DNA from: Pseudomonadota bacterium
Lineage (GTDB): Bacteria; Pseudomonadota; Gammaproteobacteria; Steroidobacterales; Steroidobacteraceae
Length of the DNA: 64,000 bases
Assembly: GCA_947454465.1 (NCBI GenBank)
Contig: CANGJP010000002.1
Span: 1-64,000, forward strand
Direction: 5' to 3'
Shown here: in pieces, positions 8,565 to 17,641 of the stretch
Numbering within the stretch: position 1 is the stretch's first letter
Layout: every line of letters starts with the position of its first letter
The notes under the pieces: model-generated
Seen by the model: the letters and a program-made list of their open reading frames with translations, nothing else
Told to the model about the DNA's origin: nothing
The model's database searches: none
Position numbers and translations under genes: made by a program

Positions 8565-9435
8565 CGTGTTACGCATACTCATCTTAGTTTTGGCATTAAG
8601 TTACTGCTCAGCAGTCAGCGCTGATGTGCTGCATACTGAGAAATCACTTTATCGCAACATTGAAGTTTATGAAGAAGATGAGTTACGTTGCCTACGCTTT
8701 GGTCGTTACAACGGCACACGCCAGTCCTGCATCAATTTATCAAATCCAGATAATCTAGAATTTAATTATACGCGCATGATGATGGGAGCACTGTATCTTA
8801 ATCCCAACCCTCAACGTGCACTCATACTTGGACTTGGTGGCGGCAGCTTACCTAGCGCACTGCGCAAGCTTTATCCTAATTTGCAAATTGATGTCGTGGA
8901 AATTGATGCTGCTGTCATTCGTGTTGCCAAACAATATTTTGGCTTTACAACCTCGACATTAACGCGCGCCACTGAATCCGATGGTCGCGTGTTTGTGAAA
9001 CGCGCCATCAACCTAACCACCCGCTATGACCTCATCATGCTAGATGCATTTGATCAAGAATATATCCCTGAACATATGCTGACTCGTGAATTTTTGAACG
9101 AAGTGCGCGGACTACTCACTGAGCAAGGCGTACTTGCAGCAAATACGTTTTCTTCTAGTCGTCTTTATAACTATGAATCTATCACTTACCAAACTGTGTT
9201 TGGTGATTTTTATAACCTTAAAGATGCCAATCGGGTCATACTCATTCGCCGCAATGGGCCGCCAGACATGCTCGAAATCAAACGCAATGCAGAAGGGTTA
9301 GCGGCCAAACTAAAACCATTCGGTGTGAGCAGTAATTGGCTTATACCAAAATTTTCACGTGAAAAAGACTGGCCCGCCAATACCCGTGCGCTCACTGATC
9401 AATACTCTCCGGCCAATCTTCTTAATACTCAATAA
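8557..9435 (+). CDS. Secreted spermidine-synthase-like (aminopropyltransferase fold) protein
   Basis: The 292-residue product has a clear signal peptide (about residues 1-22, cleaved after SAVSA). A Rossmann methyltransferase/spermidine synthase core follows: LGLGGGSLPSAL (about 92-103), VVEID, an acidic LDAFDQEYIPEHMLT segment and AANTFSSSRLYN. The signal peptide implies a periplasmic location, unlike cytosolic SpeE. It overlaps the preceding membrane-domain gene by 8 bp and was probably once fused to it. No polyamine-specific proof is visible, so the substrate is open. Confidence 0.72.
   Translation: MNNVLRILILVLALSYCSAVSADVLHTEKSLYRNIEVYEEDELRCLRFGRYNGTRQSCINLSNPDNLEFNYTRMMMGALYLNPNPQRALILGLGGGSLPSALRKLYPNLQIDVVEIDAAVIRVAKQYFGFTTSTLTRATESDGRVFVKRAINLTTRYDLIMLDAFDQEYIPEHMLTREFLNEVRGLLTEQGVLAANTFSSSRLYNYESITYQTVFGDFYNLKDANRVILIRRNGPPDMLEIKRNAEGLAAKLKPFGVSSNWLIPKFSREKDWPANTRALTDQYSPANLLNTQ
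9351..9366. other. parS-like 16-mer
   Basis: ATTTTCACGTGAAAAA matches the chromosomal parS consensus TGTTTCACGTGAAACA at 13 of 16 positions and keeps a perfect 14-bp palindromic core. It lies within the coding region of the spermidine-synthase-like gene. parA and parB are in the same window, about 50 kb away. It may be coincidental. Confidence 0.25.
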
Positions 9436-9544
9436 GTCCAACCCTGTCTTTAACCGCTATTTAGACATGGTCTTGATGTAGGCTAGACTTGCTGTAACGT
9501 TATATCTACTGTTTTTGTTCTTCCAACATACTAACGAGCGATCC

Positions 9545-12280
9545 ATGAAGCGCACTTACCTTTCCTTACTGGGTTTGGCTTTAATGTTTGCCAGTTGCTT
9601 TGCCCAAGCACAAACGCCGATTACCAGTGTTGAGGGGATTACAGAATTCCGTCTCGACAATGGCCTGAAGGTTCTTTTGTTTCCCGATCCCTCGAAACAA
9701 ACCATCACGGTCAACATCACCTATCTGGTCGGATCTCGCCATGAAAATTACGGTGAAACTGGCATGGCACATTTACTTGAACACCTGCTGTTCAAGGGAA
9801 CGCCCAAGCACCCTAATATTCCTGCTGAACTGACTGCGCATGGAGCACGCCCCAATGGTACAACGTGGTTCGACCGCACTAACTATTTTGAAACCTTTGC
9901 GGCGACTGAAGACAATTTACGCTGGGCGCTGGATCTCGAATCCGATCGGATGGTGAATTCGTTTGTAGCCCAGAACGACCTTGATACCGAGATGACAGTC
10001 GTCCGTAATGAATTCGAGTCGGGTGAAAACAATCCTGGATCGATACTCGAAGCACGCATGATGTCCACGGCTTTCCTATGGCATAACTATGGCAACTCCA
10101 CCATCGGTGCCCGCGCTGATATCGAAAATGTTCCCATTGAGCGCCTGCAGGCATTTTATAAAACCTATTATCAACCCGACAATGCCATTTTACTGGTCGC
10201 AGGCAAGTTTGATCAGGCTAAAACCCTTTCTGTAATAAAAGAACATTTCGGCCACATCCCAAAACCAAGCCGCAGCTTACCGATGATCTATACCCTAGAC
10301 CCCACCCAGGATGGTGAACGTGAAGTGACCTTGCGTCGCACCGGTGATATACAAATTGTTGGTACGGCGTACCACTTACCCAGTGGCGCACATCCCGACT
10401 TTGCATCGCTGGACATTATCTCTGAAATTTTAGGTGATGAACCCTCCGGTCGCTTATACAAATCATTGGTTGAAACTAAACAAGCGGCCACCACCTATAG
10501 CTTCAATTATCAATTACATGATCCTGGTATGGCTTTGATGTTTGCGGAAGTGCGACAGGGAGATTCCCTCACCACCGCACGAGACACCCTGATCAAAACT
10601 GTTGAGGGATTAACTTTCCATCCACCAACTCAGGAAGAAGTTGAACGCGCGCGCGCCATGCTACTTAAGCAAATTGAACTCAACTTGAATGATTCTGCCA
10701 CCATTGGTCGCACACTCAGCGAATGGATGGGCATGGGTGACTGGCGTTTATATTTCCTGCATCGCGACCGTTTACGTAATGCCACGCTTGCCGATGTGCA
10801 GCGTACTGCTGCCACCTACTTCAAACCCAGCAATCGTACAGTTGGATTGTTTGTTCCCACTGATAAACCAGACCGCACTGAAATCCCCACCACACCCGAT
10901 GTGGATACCCTAGTACACAATTACAAAGGTGATCCTGAACGGGCAGTGGGTGAAGAGTTTGACCCCTCACCCGCTAACATTGATTCACGCACAGTACGCA
11001 CGACGTCCAGCAGTGGTCTTAAACTGGCCTTACTGAGTAAAAAGACACGCGGCAGTACAGTAACAGCAACGCTCACGCTTCGATTTGGTAGTGAACAAGC
11101 ACTTCGTAACCGCAGTGCGGCCGCATCCATGGCAGGTGGAATGCTCATGCGCGGCACGAGTAAACATAGCCGTCAGCAAATCACAGACGAGCTCAATCGC
11201 TTACAAGCTCGAGTACGTGTCGGCGGCTCAGCCACTGGCGCCACAGCTACTATTGAAACCACGCGCGAAAAATTATCTGACGTGATGAAGCTAGTAGCTG
11301 AGTTGCTGCGCGACTCTGTCTTTCCTGCCAGTGAATTTGAACTACTTAAACAAGAACGGCTTGCCGCCATTGAGCAGCAACGTAGTGAACCTCAATCGCT
11401 AGCTATGACCACACTGCAAAAACAACTGAATCCTTATGTACAGGGAGATGTACGATACATCTCTTCAATAGATGAGTCGATCAAAGACCTTAATGCCGTC
11501 ACCCTAGAACAAGCCAAAGCGTTTTATAAACAGTTTTATGGTGCCAGCACGGGTGAACTGAGTGTCATTGGTGACTTTGATTCGGCGGCAATCAAAAAAC
11601 AAGTGGACCAACTATTTGGCACATGGCGTGCGCCTGAAAAATTTGTGCGTGTACCTAGCATCTATCATTCCATGACGCCCATTAATCAAACCATTGAAAC
11701 TCCTGATAAAGCCAATGCCGTGTACTTCGCTGGCATGCCTATACAACTGCGCGATGATGATGCTGATTATCCTGCCATGGTTCTCGCCAACTACATGCTG
11801 GGCGGTGGATTTTTAAATTCACGACTTGCTGTACGCGTACGCCAACAGGAAGGCTTGAGCTATGGCGTGGGTTCGCAATTTAATGCCAGTGCGCTGGACA
11901 AAGTCGGTACCTTTATCGTGTACGCCATTTATGCACCGCAAAACCTAGCCAAATTGGAACTGGCGATCAAGGAAGAATTGCAACGTGCCATCAAAGATGG
12001 ATTCACCAGCGAAGAAATTCAAGCCGCCAAATCGGGCTGGCTACAATCACGTCAGGTCAGTCGTGCGCAAGATGCCGAACTGGCAAGTAAGTTATCGAAC
12101 TATCAGTTTTTAAATCGTTCTCTGGCTTGGGATGAAAAGCTAGAGCAGCAAGTTGCCGCCCTCACCCCCACGCAAATCAGTTCAGCTTTACAACGGTACT
12201 TAAACCTTAATCAATTACATATAGTCAAAGCGGGTGATTTTGCCAAAGCGGTCACTTCCAGCTCAACCGGTTCACAATAA
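9545..12280 (+). CDS. M16 family (pitrilysin/insulinase) zinc metallopeptidase, double domain
   Basis: The product is about 911 residues from the ATG at 9545. It has an N-terminal signal sequence (about residues 1-22). A FASC sequence leaves open a lipoprotein, though cleavage after AQA is more likely. The inverted zinc motif HLLEH is at about residues 76-80, with the downstream glutamate region TEMTVVRNEFESGENN. A second M16 half follows after about residue 470 and lacks HxxEH, as usual for the inactive half. Known members are periplasmic oligopeptidases. A candidate terminator follows the gene. Confidence 0.92.
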   Translation: MKRTYLSLLGLALMFASCFAQAQTPITSVEGITEFRLDNGLKVLLFPDPSKQTITVNITYLVGSRHENYGETGMAHLLEHLLFKGTPKHPNIPAELTAHGARPNGTTWFDRTNYFETFAATEDNLRWALDLESDRMVNSFVAQNDLDTEMTVVRNEFESGENNPGSILEARMMSTAFLWHNYGNSTIGARADIENVPIERLQAFYKTYYQPDNAILLVAGKFDQAKTLSVIKEHFGHIPKPSRSLPMIYTLDPTQDGEREVTLRRTGDIQIVGTAYHLPSGAHPDFASLDIISEILGDEPSGRLYKSLVETKQAATTYSFNYQLHDPGMALMFAEVRQGDSLTTARDTLIKTVEGLTFHPPTQEEVERARAMLLKQIELNLNDSATIGRTLSEWMGMGDWRLYFLHRDRLRNATLADVQRTAATYFKPSNRTVGLFVPTDKPDRTEIPTTPDVDTLVHNYKGDPERAVGEEFDPSPANIDSRTVRTTSSSGLKLALLSKKTRGSTVTATLTLRFGSEQALRNRSAAASMAGGMLMRGTSKHSRQQITDELNRLQARVRVGGSATGATATIETTREKLSDVMKLVAELLRDSVFPASEFELLKQERLAAIEQQRSEPQSLAMTTLQKQLNPYVQGDVRYISSIDESIKDLNAVTLEQAKAFYKQFYGASTGELSVIGDFDSAAIKKQVDQLFGTWRAPEKFVRVPSIYHSMTPINQTIETPDKANAVYFAGMPIQLRDDDADYPAMVLANYMLGGGFLNSRLAVRVRQQEGLSYGVGSQFNASALDKVGTFIVYAIYAPQNLAKLELAIKEELQRAIKDGFTSEEIQAAKSGWLQSRQVSRAQDAELASKLSNYQFLNRSLAWDEKLEQQVAALTPTQISSALQRYLNLNQLHIVKAGDFAKAVTSSSTGSQ

Positions 12281-12298
12281 CCTTCCCTCAGTAAACAA

Positions 12299-12321
12299 AA
12301 CGGGGCTCAGACAGCCCCGTT
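12299..12321 (-). terminator. Rho-independent terminator, probably bidirectional
   Basis: A perfect 9-bp stem, AACGGGGCT/AGCCCCGTT, has a 5-nt loop. On the minus strand it is followed by TTTGTTT, fitting the end of fadE. On the plus strand it sits 18 bp after the M16 protease stop but has only a weak T-run. Confidence 0.85.
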
Positions 12322-12371
12322 CTATGATTTATATGGGAAAGACTGACCCACCACCAACATCAGTCCTCTTT

Positions 12372-14858
12372 TTAAAGACTCTTGAGGAGTTCATCCAGTG
12401 GCATGTTGGCCGCCGTTTGTTCAGGATGCGGCGATAGATCTCGCGGATCAAAATCATCAACATTAATCAGCTCCATCACTTTTTGATCGTATTCACGTAA
12501 CACGTTAGCCTCTGCTTCGGTTACTAAACCAATCTCAAGCGCCTCTTCAATTTGTTGCGGTAGATTCAGAGCGGTGACCCGACCTGTTTTTATACCCTCT
12601 ACCCGAATACGCCGTTCAAGTGGTTCGGCTGCATCGCTTAAAGACAACGCCTGTTGTAACAATCCCAAGGCATTATGAGGTTCGAGGGTGGTATAGATCG
12701 CGTTCGCCATCCGCTTACGTGTTTCGGTTAATGCCATCATGCTATTGGCAACGCTTGCCCCCAGGACGTCGCTCGGTGCAAAGTAGGTTCTGCCACGTGG
12801 AAAAATCACCGCTCGCATTAAACCCGCCATGAACCGATTCGGAAAATTGCGCAAGAATCCATGCAATTGCTCCTGCGCTTGATACAGTAAATGACGACAT
12901 GCCCATTCCACTATGGGTAAATCGGCCTGTTGCCGACCTTGATTTTCATAGTGCTTCAACACCATCGAAGCCAAGTACATCGATGACAATACATCAGCAA
13001 GCCGACCGGATAATGTTTCTTTCTTCTTAAGATAGCCACCCAGACTGAGCATCGCCATATCCGTAGCAAAGGCAAACGAAGCACTGAAACGATTGATGTG
13101 TTGGAAATAACGTTTCGTCTCCGGGATATCCGGTGTATTAGAAAATCGAGCGAAACTTAATGCCATCACTATGGAACGCACTGCATTGCTGATCGTGAAG
13201 CCGATATGCCCCATCAAGGCTTCATCGAAATCACGTAACCCCTGCTCTTTATCTTTATTACGCGCTGCATTCATCTCTTGCAACACATAGGGATGACAAC
13301 GTATGGCACCTTGCCCAAAAATCATCAGCGTACGCGTCAGAATGTTTGCCCCTTCAACGGTAATTGCAATCGGAACACTCTGATAAGCACGCCCAAGGTA
13401 ATTCTTAGGCCCCAAACAAATGCCCTTTCCCCCTTGTACATCCATCGCATCGTTAGCCACCTTACGACTTAATTCAGTGATGTTGTATTTAAGGATAGTA
13501 GAAGGTACCGCTGGACGTTCACCGGCATCCAGCGATGCCACCGTCACGGAGCGGGCGGCATTCATGATGTACGATAGACCGACGATTCGGGCCATGGCTT
13601 CTTGTACACCCTCCATCTGGCCGATTGACACATTAAATTGACGACGAATACGACAATACGCACCCGAGGCATAGGCCGCAGCCAGTGATGCACCGGTACT
13701 ATTCGAAGGCAGAGAAATACACCGTCCCACAGAGAGCTGTTCGACCAACATGCGCCAACCCTGTCCCGCCATCTTTGCCCCACCGATGATGCAGTCGAGA
13801 GGGACAAATACATCTGTACCCACAATCGGACCATTTTGAAAGGGTGTATTAAGCGGAAAATGCCGTCGTCCAATCCGAATACCCGCCGTGTTACGAGGAA
13901 TCAACGCACACGTAATGCCGTAATCTGTTTGATCTCCACCAAGTAACTTGTCAGGATCGCGTAATTGAAAGGCCAGACCAATCAAACTAGCCACCGGCGC
14001 TAAGGTGATGTAACGCTTATTGAAGCTAAGTTTAATACCAACAATTTCTCTACCTTCATAGAAGCCACGACACACTATACCGATGTCGGGTAATGAGGCG
14101 GCGTCTGACCCAGCACGTGGACCGGTCAATGCAAAACAAGGAATGTCCTCGCCCCTTGCTAGGCGGGGCAAATAATAATTTTTCTGATCTTGCGTACCGT
14201 AATGGGTCAGCAATTCACCAGGCCCAAGCGAGTTGGGCACACAAATGGTTGAACTTACCGTGGCTGACTTGCTGGCAATTTTGACCAGCACACATGAATG
14301 CGCATAGGCCGAAAACCCTAGGCCACCATATTGCTTACCAATGATCATCGCAAAGAAGCGATGTTCTTTAATGAAACTCCAAAGCTCAGGAGGTAGATCT
14401 GCACGTCGATGAGTAATGTCCCAATCATCAATCATTCGGCATAAGGTTTCTGTCGGCCCATCAATGAAGGCCTGCTCTTCTGCGGTCAAACGTGGAGCCG
14501 GGGCATCCAGTAACTTCTGCCACCGTGGTGCACCGCTAAACAACTCACCATCCCACCATACCGTGCCTGCAGCCAGGGCATCAGCTTCGGTGCTGGACAT
14601 GGTCGGCAACATGCGGCGATAGACACGCAAAAAGGGACGGATAATCAAACGCGTACGCAGCACATCCACATTGAGAAACGCCATAACCAACAGCATCAGC
14701 CACAATGGAATGACGATAAACAAGGTACCATGACCAAAAAGCGTGTAGATGACTACGCACAATGCCAACAGCAAGGTGCTCATCAGCAGTGAAACGCGCT
14801 GATACGCCAAATAGCAGCCCACTGCAATCAATCCCGCTAACCACATTGCGCCTGACAC
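12372..14858 (-). CDS. fadE: Acyl-CoA dehydrogenase FadE
   Basis: The 828-residue product starts at GTG 14858; ATG 14846 is an equal alternative four codons in. Two to three hydrophobic N-terminal segments precede the acyl-CoA dehydrogenase domain, which begins near residue 80 (substrate/FAD region GKQYGGLGFSAYAH, ALTGPRAGSDAASLPD). The strongly conserved FadE block GPKNYLGRAYQ...TVEGANILTR...FGQGAIRCHPYV is present, followed by the FadE-specific C-terminal domain. The length matches E. coli FadE (814). It catalyses the first oxidation step of fatty acid beta-oxidation. It stands alone, with a terminator downstream. Confidence 0.95.
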   Translation of the reverse strand: MSGAMWLAGLIAVGCYLAYQRVSLLMSTLLLALCVVIYTLFGHGTLFIVIPLWLMLLVMAFLNVDVLRTRLIIRPFLRVYRRMLPTMSSTEADALAAGTVWWDGELFSGAPRWQKLLDAPAPRLTAEEQAFIDGPTETLCRMIDDWDITHRRADLPPELWSFIKEHRFFAMIIGKQYGGLGFSAYAHSCVLVKIASKSATVSSTICVPNSLGPGELLTHYGTQDQKNYYLPRLARGEDIPCFALTGPRAGSDAASLPDIGIVCRGFYEGREIVGIKLSFNKRYITLAPVASLIGLAFQLRDPDKLLGGDQTDYGITCALIPRNTAGIRIGRRHFPLNTPFQNGPIVGTDVFVPLDCIIGGAKMAGQGWRMLVEQLSVGRCISLPSNSTGASLAAAYASGAYCRIRRQFNVSIGQMEGVQEAMARIVGLSYIMNAARSVTVASLDAGERPAVPSTILKYNITELSRKVANDAMDVQGGKGICLGPKNYLGRAYQSVPIAITVEGANILTRTLMIFGQGAIRCHPYVLQEMNAARNKDKEQGLRDFDEALMGHIGFTISNAVRSIVMALSFARFSNTPDIPETKRYFQHINRFSASFAFATDMAMLSLGGYLKKKETLSGRLADVLSSMYLASMVLKHYENQGRQQADLPIVEWACRHLLYQAQEQLHGFLRNFPNRFMAGLMRAVIFPRGRTYFAPSDVLGASVANSMMALTETRKRMANAIYTTLEPHNALGLLQQALSLSDAAEPLERRIRVEGIKTGRVTALNLPQQIEEALEIGLVTEAEANVLREYDQKVMELINVDDFDPRDLSPHPEQTAANMPLDELLKSL

Positions 14859-14942
14859 CCTATCACCCCGTGCTATTCATTCTTCTGTGTACACACTATG
14901 CCGAGCGAGTGGCAGCTGCAAGCCCCCATCACTACGTATAAA

Positions 14943-14968
14943 ACAAAGCCCGCATGAGCGGGCTTTGT
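14943..14968 (-). terminator. Rho-independent terminator of mdh
   Basis: A perfect 11-bp stem, ACAAAGCCCGC/GCGGGCTTTGT, has an ATGA loop. On the minus strand it runs into TTTGTTTTATA, 28 bp after the mdh stop. Confidence 0.92.
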
Positions 14969-14996
14969 CAGAATCATCTACTGATAATGCAGAAAA

Positions 14997-15977
14997 TTAA
15001 GGCAGCAGTTCCTTCACGCCGTCTTTTTCTTCCAGCAGTTCCTTATGGGTAGCATCCATACGGGCACGGCTGAATTCGTTGACTGCCAGACCTTGCACAA
15101 TCTGGTACTTACCATCTTTGCAGGTAACGGGATAACCATAGATCACACCCGGCGCAATGCCGTAGCTGCCATCTGATGGAATGCCCATGCTGACCCAGTC
15201 GCCTTCTGCAGTGCCCAGTGCCCAATTGCGCATATGGTCAATGGCAGCGGAAGCAGCCGAAGCGGCGGAAGACAGACCGCGCGCCTTGATGATGGCGGCA
15301 CCGCGCTGCTGCACAACAGGAATAAAGGTATCGGCATACCAAGCTTGATCGACCAGCGACAGTGCAGCCTTGCCGCCGACAGTGGCTTGATGCAAATCAG
15401 GATATTGGGTAGCAGAGTGATTACCCCATACCGTCACGCGCTTGATATTTGTGGTGTGCTCACCGGTCTTTTCAGACAGCTGGGAAATGGCGCGGTTGTG
15501 ATCCAAACGCAGCATAGCGGTAAAGTTGGCTGGGTTCAGGCCGGGTGCATTGCGCTGAGCAATCAGAGCATTGGTGTTGGCAGGGTTACCCACCACCAGT
15601 ACTTTCACATCACGATTTGCTACAGCATCCAAAGCCTTACCTTGTGCCGAGAAAATCTGGGCATTGGCCATCAACAGGTCTTTGCGTTCCATGCCGGGAC
15701 CACGGGGACGAGCACCAACCAGCAGGGCGTAATCGCAATCCTTAAAAGCGACTTTGGCATCATCGGTGGCCACAATCTTGTTCAGAGTCGGGAACGCGCA
15801 ATCGTTCAGTTCCATCACCACGCCGGCTAACGCCCCCAAAGATGGGGTGATTTCCAGCAGGTGCAGATTGACCGGCTGATCTGCGCCCAGCATCGCACCG
15901 GATGCGACGCGGAATGCCAAGGCATAACCGATGTTGCCGGCGGCGCCGGTGATCGCGACATTAACTGGGGACTTCAT
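14997..15977 (-). CDS. mdh: Malate dehydrogenase (NAD-dependent, 326-residue cytosolic type)
   Basis: The 326-residue product has the NAD-binding loop [18 protein letters not shown] at residues 10-27 and the substrate loop [25 protein letters not shown] follows, then the catalytic [11 protein letters not shown]. The length and N-terminus place it with the cytosolic/plant-like MDH group found in betaproteobacteria, Xanthomonas and Legionella, rather than the 312-residue enteric enzyme. It interconverts malate and oxaloacetate in the TCA cycle. A CAGGAG ribosome binding site, a visible promoter and a terminator indicate a single-gene transcript. Confidence 0.96.
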   Translation of the reverse strand: MKSPVNVAITGAAGNIGYALAFRVASGAMLGADQPVNLHLLEITPSLGALAGVVMELNDCAFPTLNKIVATDDAKVAFKDCDYALLVGARPRGPGMERKDLLMANAQIFSAQGKALDAVANRDVKVLVVGNPANTNALIAQRNAPGLNPANFTAMLRLDHNRAISQLSEKTGEHTTNIKRVTVWGNHSATQYPDLHQATVGGKAALSLVDQAWYADTFIPVVQQRGAAIIKARGLSSAASAASAAIDHMRNWALGTAEGDWVSMGIPSDGSYGIAPGVIYGYPVTCKDGKYQIVQGLAVNEFSRARMDATHKELLEEKDGVKELLP

Positions 15978-16031
15978 GGGACTTCTCGCTCCTGGGGGAA
16001 TTACGCATGACTGCTAAAAAACGGGTCGCGC

Positions 16032-16060
16032 ATTCTAGCAGCAAAATTTCCTGCTGGCAG
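16032..16060 (-). promoter_or_regulatory. mdh: Sigma-70-type promoter of mdh
   Basis: Read on the minus strand, CTGCCA (16055-16060) and TAGAAT (16032-16037) are separated by exactly 17 bp. They match 4/6 and 5/6 of the -35 and -10 consensus. The -10 lies about 55 bp before the mdh ATG and the -35 abuts the mscS stop. Confidence 0.6.
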
Positions 16061-16061
16061 T

Positions 16062-17138
16062 TCAGGCACTGGGTTCCGTTGACCGATCTAGGAAAATCCG
16101 CCGAGTAGGATAGGCAAAGGTGATCCCAGCCTGCGCGAATCGCGTCAAGACGGCCATGTTAATTGCATGCTGTGCCTCTAGACTGTCAGCCATGTTCGCC
16201 GACAACACATAATACGAAGCCTCGTATTCAAGGCACGAATCACCGAAGCGCAGCAAATGGCACCGTTCAAACCGGGTGGCAGGCAAAGAATCAATAATCT
16301 GTCTGAGGTAGGTCGGTATTTGTTCCAGTTGTGCCAATGCCGTCTCGTACACAACCCCGACTTTAAACACCATACGGCGCTCACTCATACGGCCAAAATT
16401 GCGCAGACGACTCTTCAACAAATCGGCGTTGGCCAGAATGATTTGCTCGCCGGTGACACTGCGAAGACGCGTACTTTTAATACCGATCTGTTCTACCTTG
16501 CCCTGAAAATCATCTAGGAACAGCAGATCGCCCACTTCAAATGGCTTATCCAGCGTGATGGACAGTGAAGCCAGTAAATCACCTAGTACATTCTGAACCG
16601 CTAACGCAACGGCAATACCCCCGATACCCAATCCGGCCACCAAGGTGGTGATATCAATACCGAGATTATCCAGGGTCAGTAGTACCACGACAGACCAGAT
16701 GGCCAGACGAACAAGGATCGCCACCACATTCATCGTCCCGGCACGACTGAAATCCTCGACCGACATACCGCGACGACTGCTGGCCAGCCATGCCAGCGCG
16801 GCAGCCGTTGTCCAGATACCAGCCTGCCAGCAGATTGCAATCACTAAGATTTTGCTGGCCATACCCTGAACCGAATCCGGCATATTCAGAGTGAGCATGC
16901 CGGCATACAGACTCAACACCATCAGAAAAGACAACTTAGTGTTGCTGGCAATCTGCAGAGGAATCTCCATCAATTCAACTTCCACGGTTTCGGCGAAGCG
17001 CTGATAACCGCGGCGAATTAAACGACGGATGATCACGGTCACCAATAACACGGAGGCAGTAACCACCACCGCACTCAACCAGCGGCTGAGCGAATTATTT
17101 AAAAACAGTTGATCGAGATTAAGGAGTAACAGGCTCAT
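16062..17138 (-). CDS. MscS family mechanosensitive ion channel
   Basis: The 358-residue product has about four N-terminal hydrophobic segments followed by the MscS core. The pore-lining helix region GLGIGGIAVALAVQNVLGDL (about residues 170-189) and the beta-domain start LDKPFEVGDLLFLDDFQG are clear. The soluble C-terminal domain lacks recognisable extra domains. Family role: inner-membrane osmotic release valve. It lies upstream of mdh on the same strand but mdh appears to have its own promoter. Confidence 0.9.
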   Translation of the reverse strand: MSLLLLNLDQLFLNNSLSRWLSAVVVTASVLLVTVIIRRLIRRGYQRFAETVEVELMEIPLQIASNTKLSFLMVLSLYAGMLTLNMPDSVQGMASKILVIAICWQAGIWTTAAALAWLASSRRGMSVEDFSRAGTMNVVAILVRLAIWSVVVLLTLDNLGIDITTLVAGLGIGGIAVALAVQNVLGDLLASLSITLDKPFEVGDLLFLDDFQGKVEQIGIKSTRLRSVTGEQIILANADLLKSRLRNFGRMSERRMVFKVGVVYETALAQLEQIPTYLRQIIDSLPATRFERCHLLRFGDSCLEYEASYYVLSANMADSLEAQHAINMAVLTRFAQAGITFAYPTRRIFLDRSTEPSA

Positions 17139-17329
17139 ATAGATCGTGCATCGTGTCAGGTCAAAAAATAAACCCTAGCCAAGACTAAGTCGCTTTTCAA
17201 TATTTTCGAAAATAACTCCGTCTATTTTGCGTGGTGTAATACGTTATTTCCGTAAAATTCAGACAGTGATTATGCGCAATCCTGTCTTTATTAGGTACAC
17301 TCACTTCCAAGAAGAATTATGGAGCAAGT
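17139..17329. promoter_or_regulatory. Divergent intergenic region with a 14-bp palindrome
   Basis: This 191-bp gap lies between the MscS gene (minus) and the ABM-like gene (plus). It contains the perfect palindrome TATTTTCGAAAATA at 17201-17214, a plausible operator. A GGAG ribosome binding site precedes the ATG at 17330. No convincing -35/-10 pair was seen. Confidence 0.35.
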
Positions 17330-17635
17330 ATGTATCGTCTGGTCTGGGAGTTTGATGTTAAACCTGAAAAAGTGACCGAGTTTGAGCAGGTATATAGCCC
17401 TGAAGGCCGTTGGGCTAATTTTTTCAATCTCAGCCCTGATTACATGGGTACACAACTCTACCGTAACATCAAAGATACACATCGCTTCGTCGCGGTTGAT
17501 CAGTGGCGTTCACGCACCACTTACGAAACCTTCCGAAAAAACAATGCCGCAGAATATGCCACTTTAGATGAATGGTGCCGTCAACTACTTGAGCATGAAC
17601 GCATGCTCGGTGTCACCGATGATGGTAAAGGTTAG
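17330..17635 (+). CDS. Small antibiotic-biosynthesis-monooxygenase (ABM) fold protein
   Basis: The 101-residue cytosolic protein has a GGAG ribosome binding site. It shows the ferredoxin-like ABM pattern: an N-terminal strand YRLVWEFDVKPEKVTEFEQVY, then a central GTQLYRNI strand and the FVAVDQWRSRTTYETFR segment. ABM proteins include small monooxygenases and heme- or quinone-related enzymes, so the specific activity cannot be assigned. It is a single gene between two minus-strand genes, converging with the NHL gene 6 bp downstream. Confidence 0.7.
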   Translation: MYRLVWEFDVKPEKVTEFEQVYSPEGRWANFFNLSPDYMGTQLYRNIKDTHRFVAVDQWRSRTTYETFRKNNAAEYATLDEWCRQLLEHERMLGVTDDGKG

Positions 17636-17641
17636 CAATCG

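Noticed and set aside
15234..15830. Long open frame antisense to mdh
   Set aside because: mdh is certain from its catalytic motifs; the opposite frame has no family pattern, start signal or neighbour support and mirrors the codon bias of mdh.
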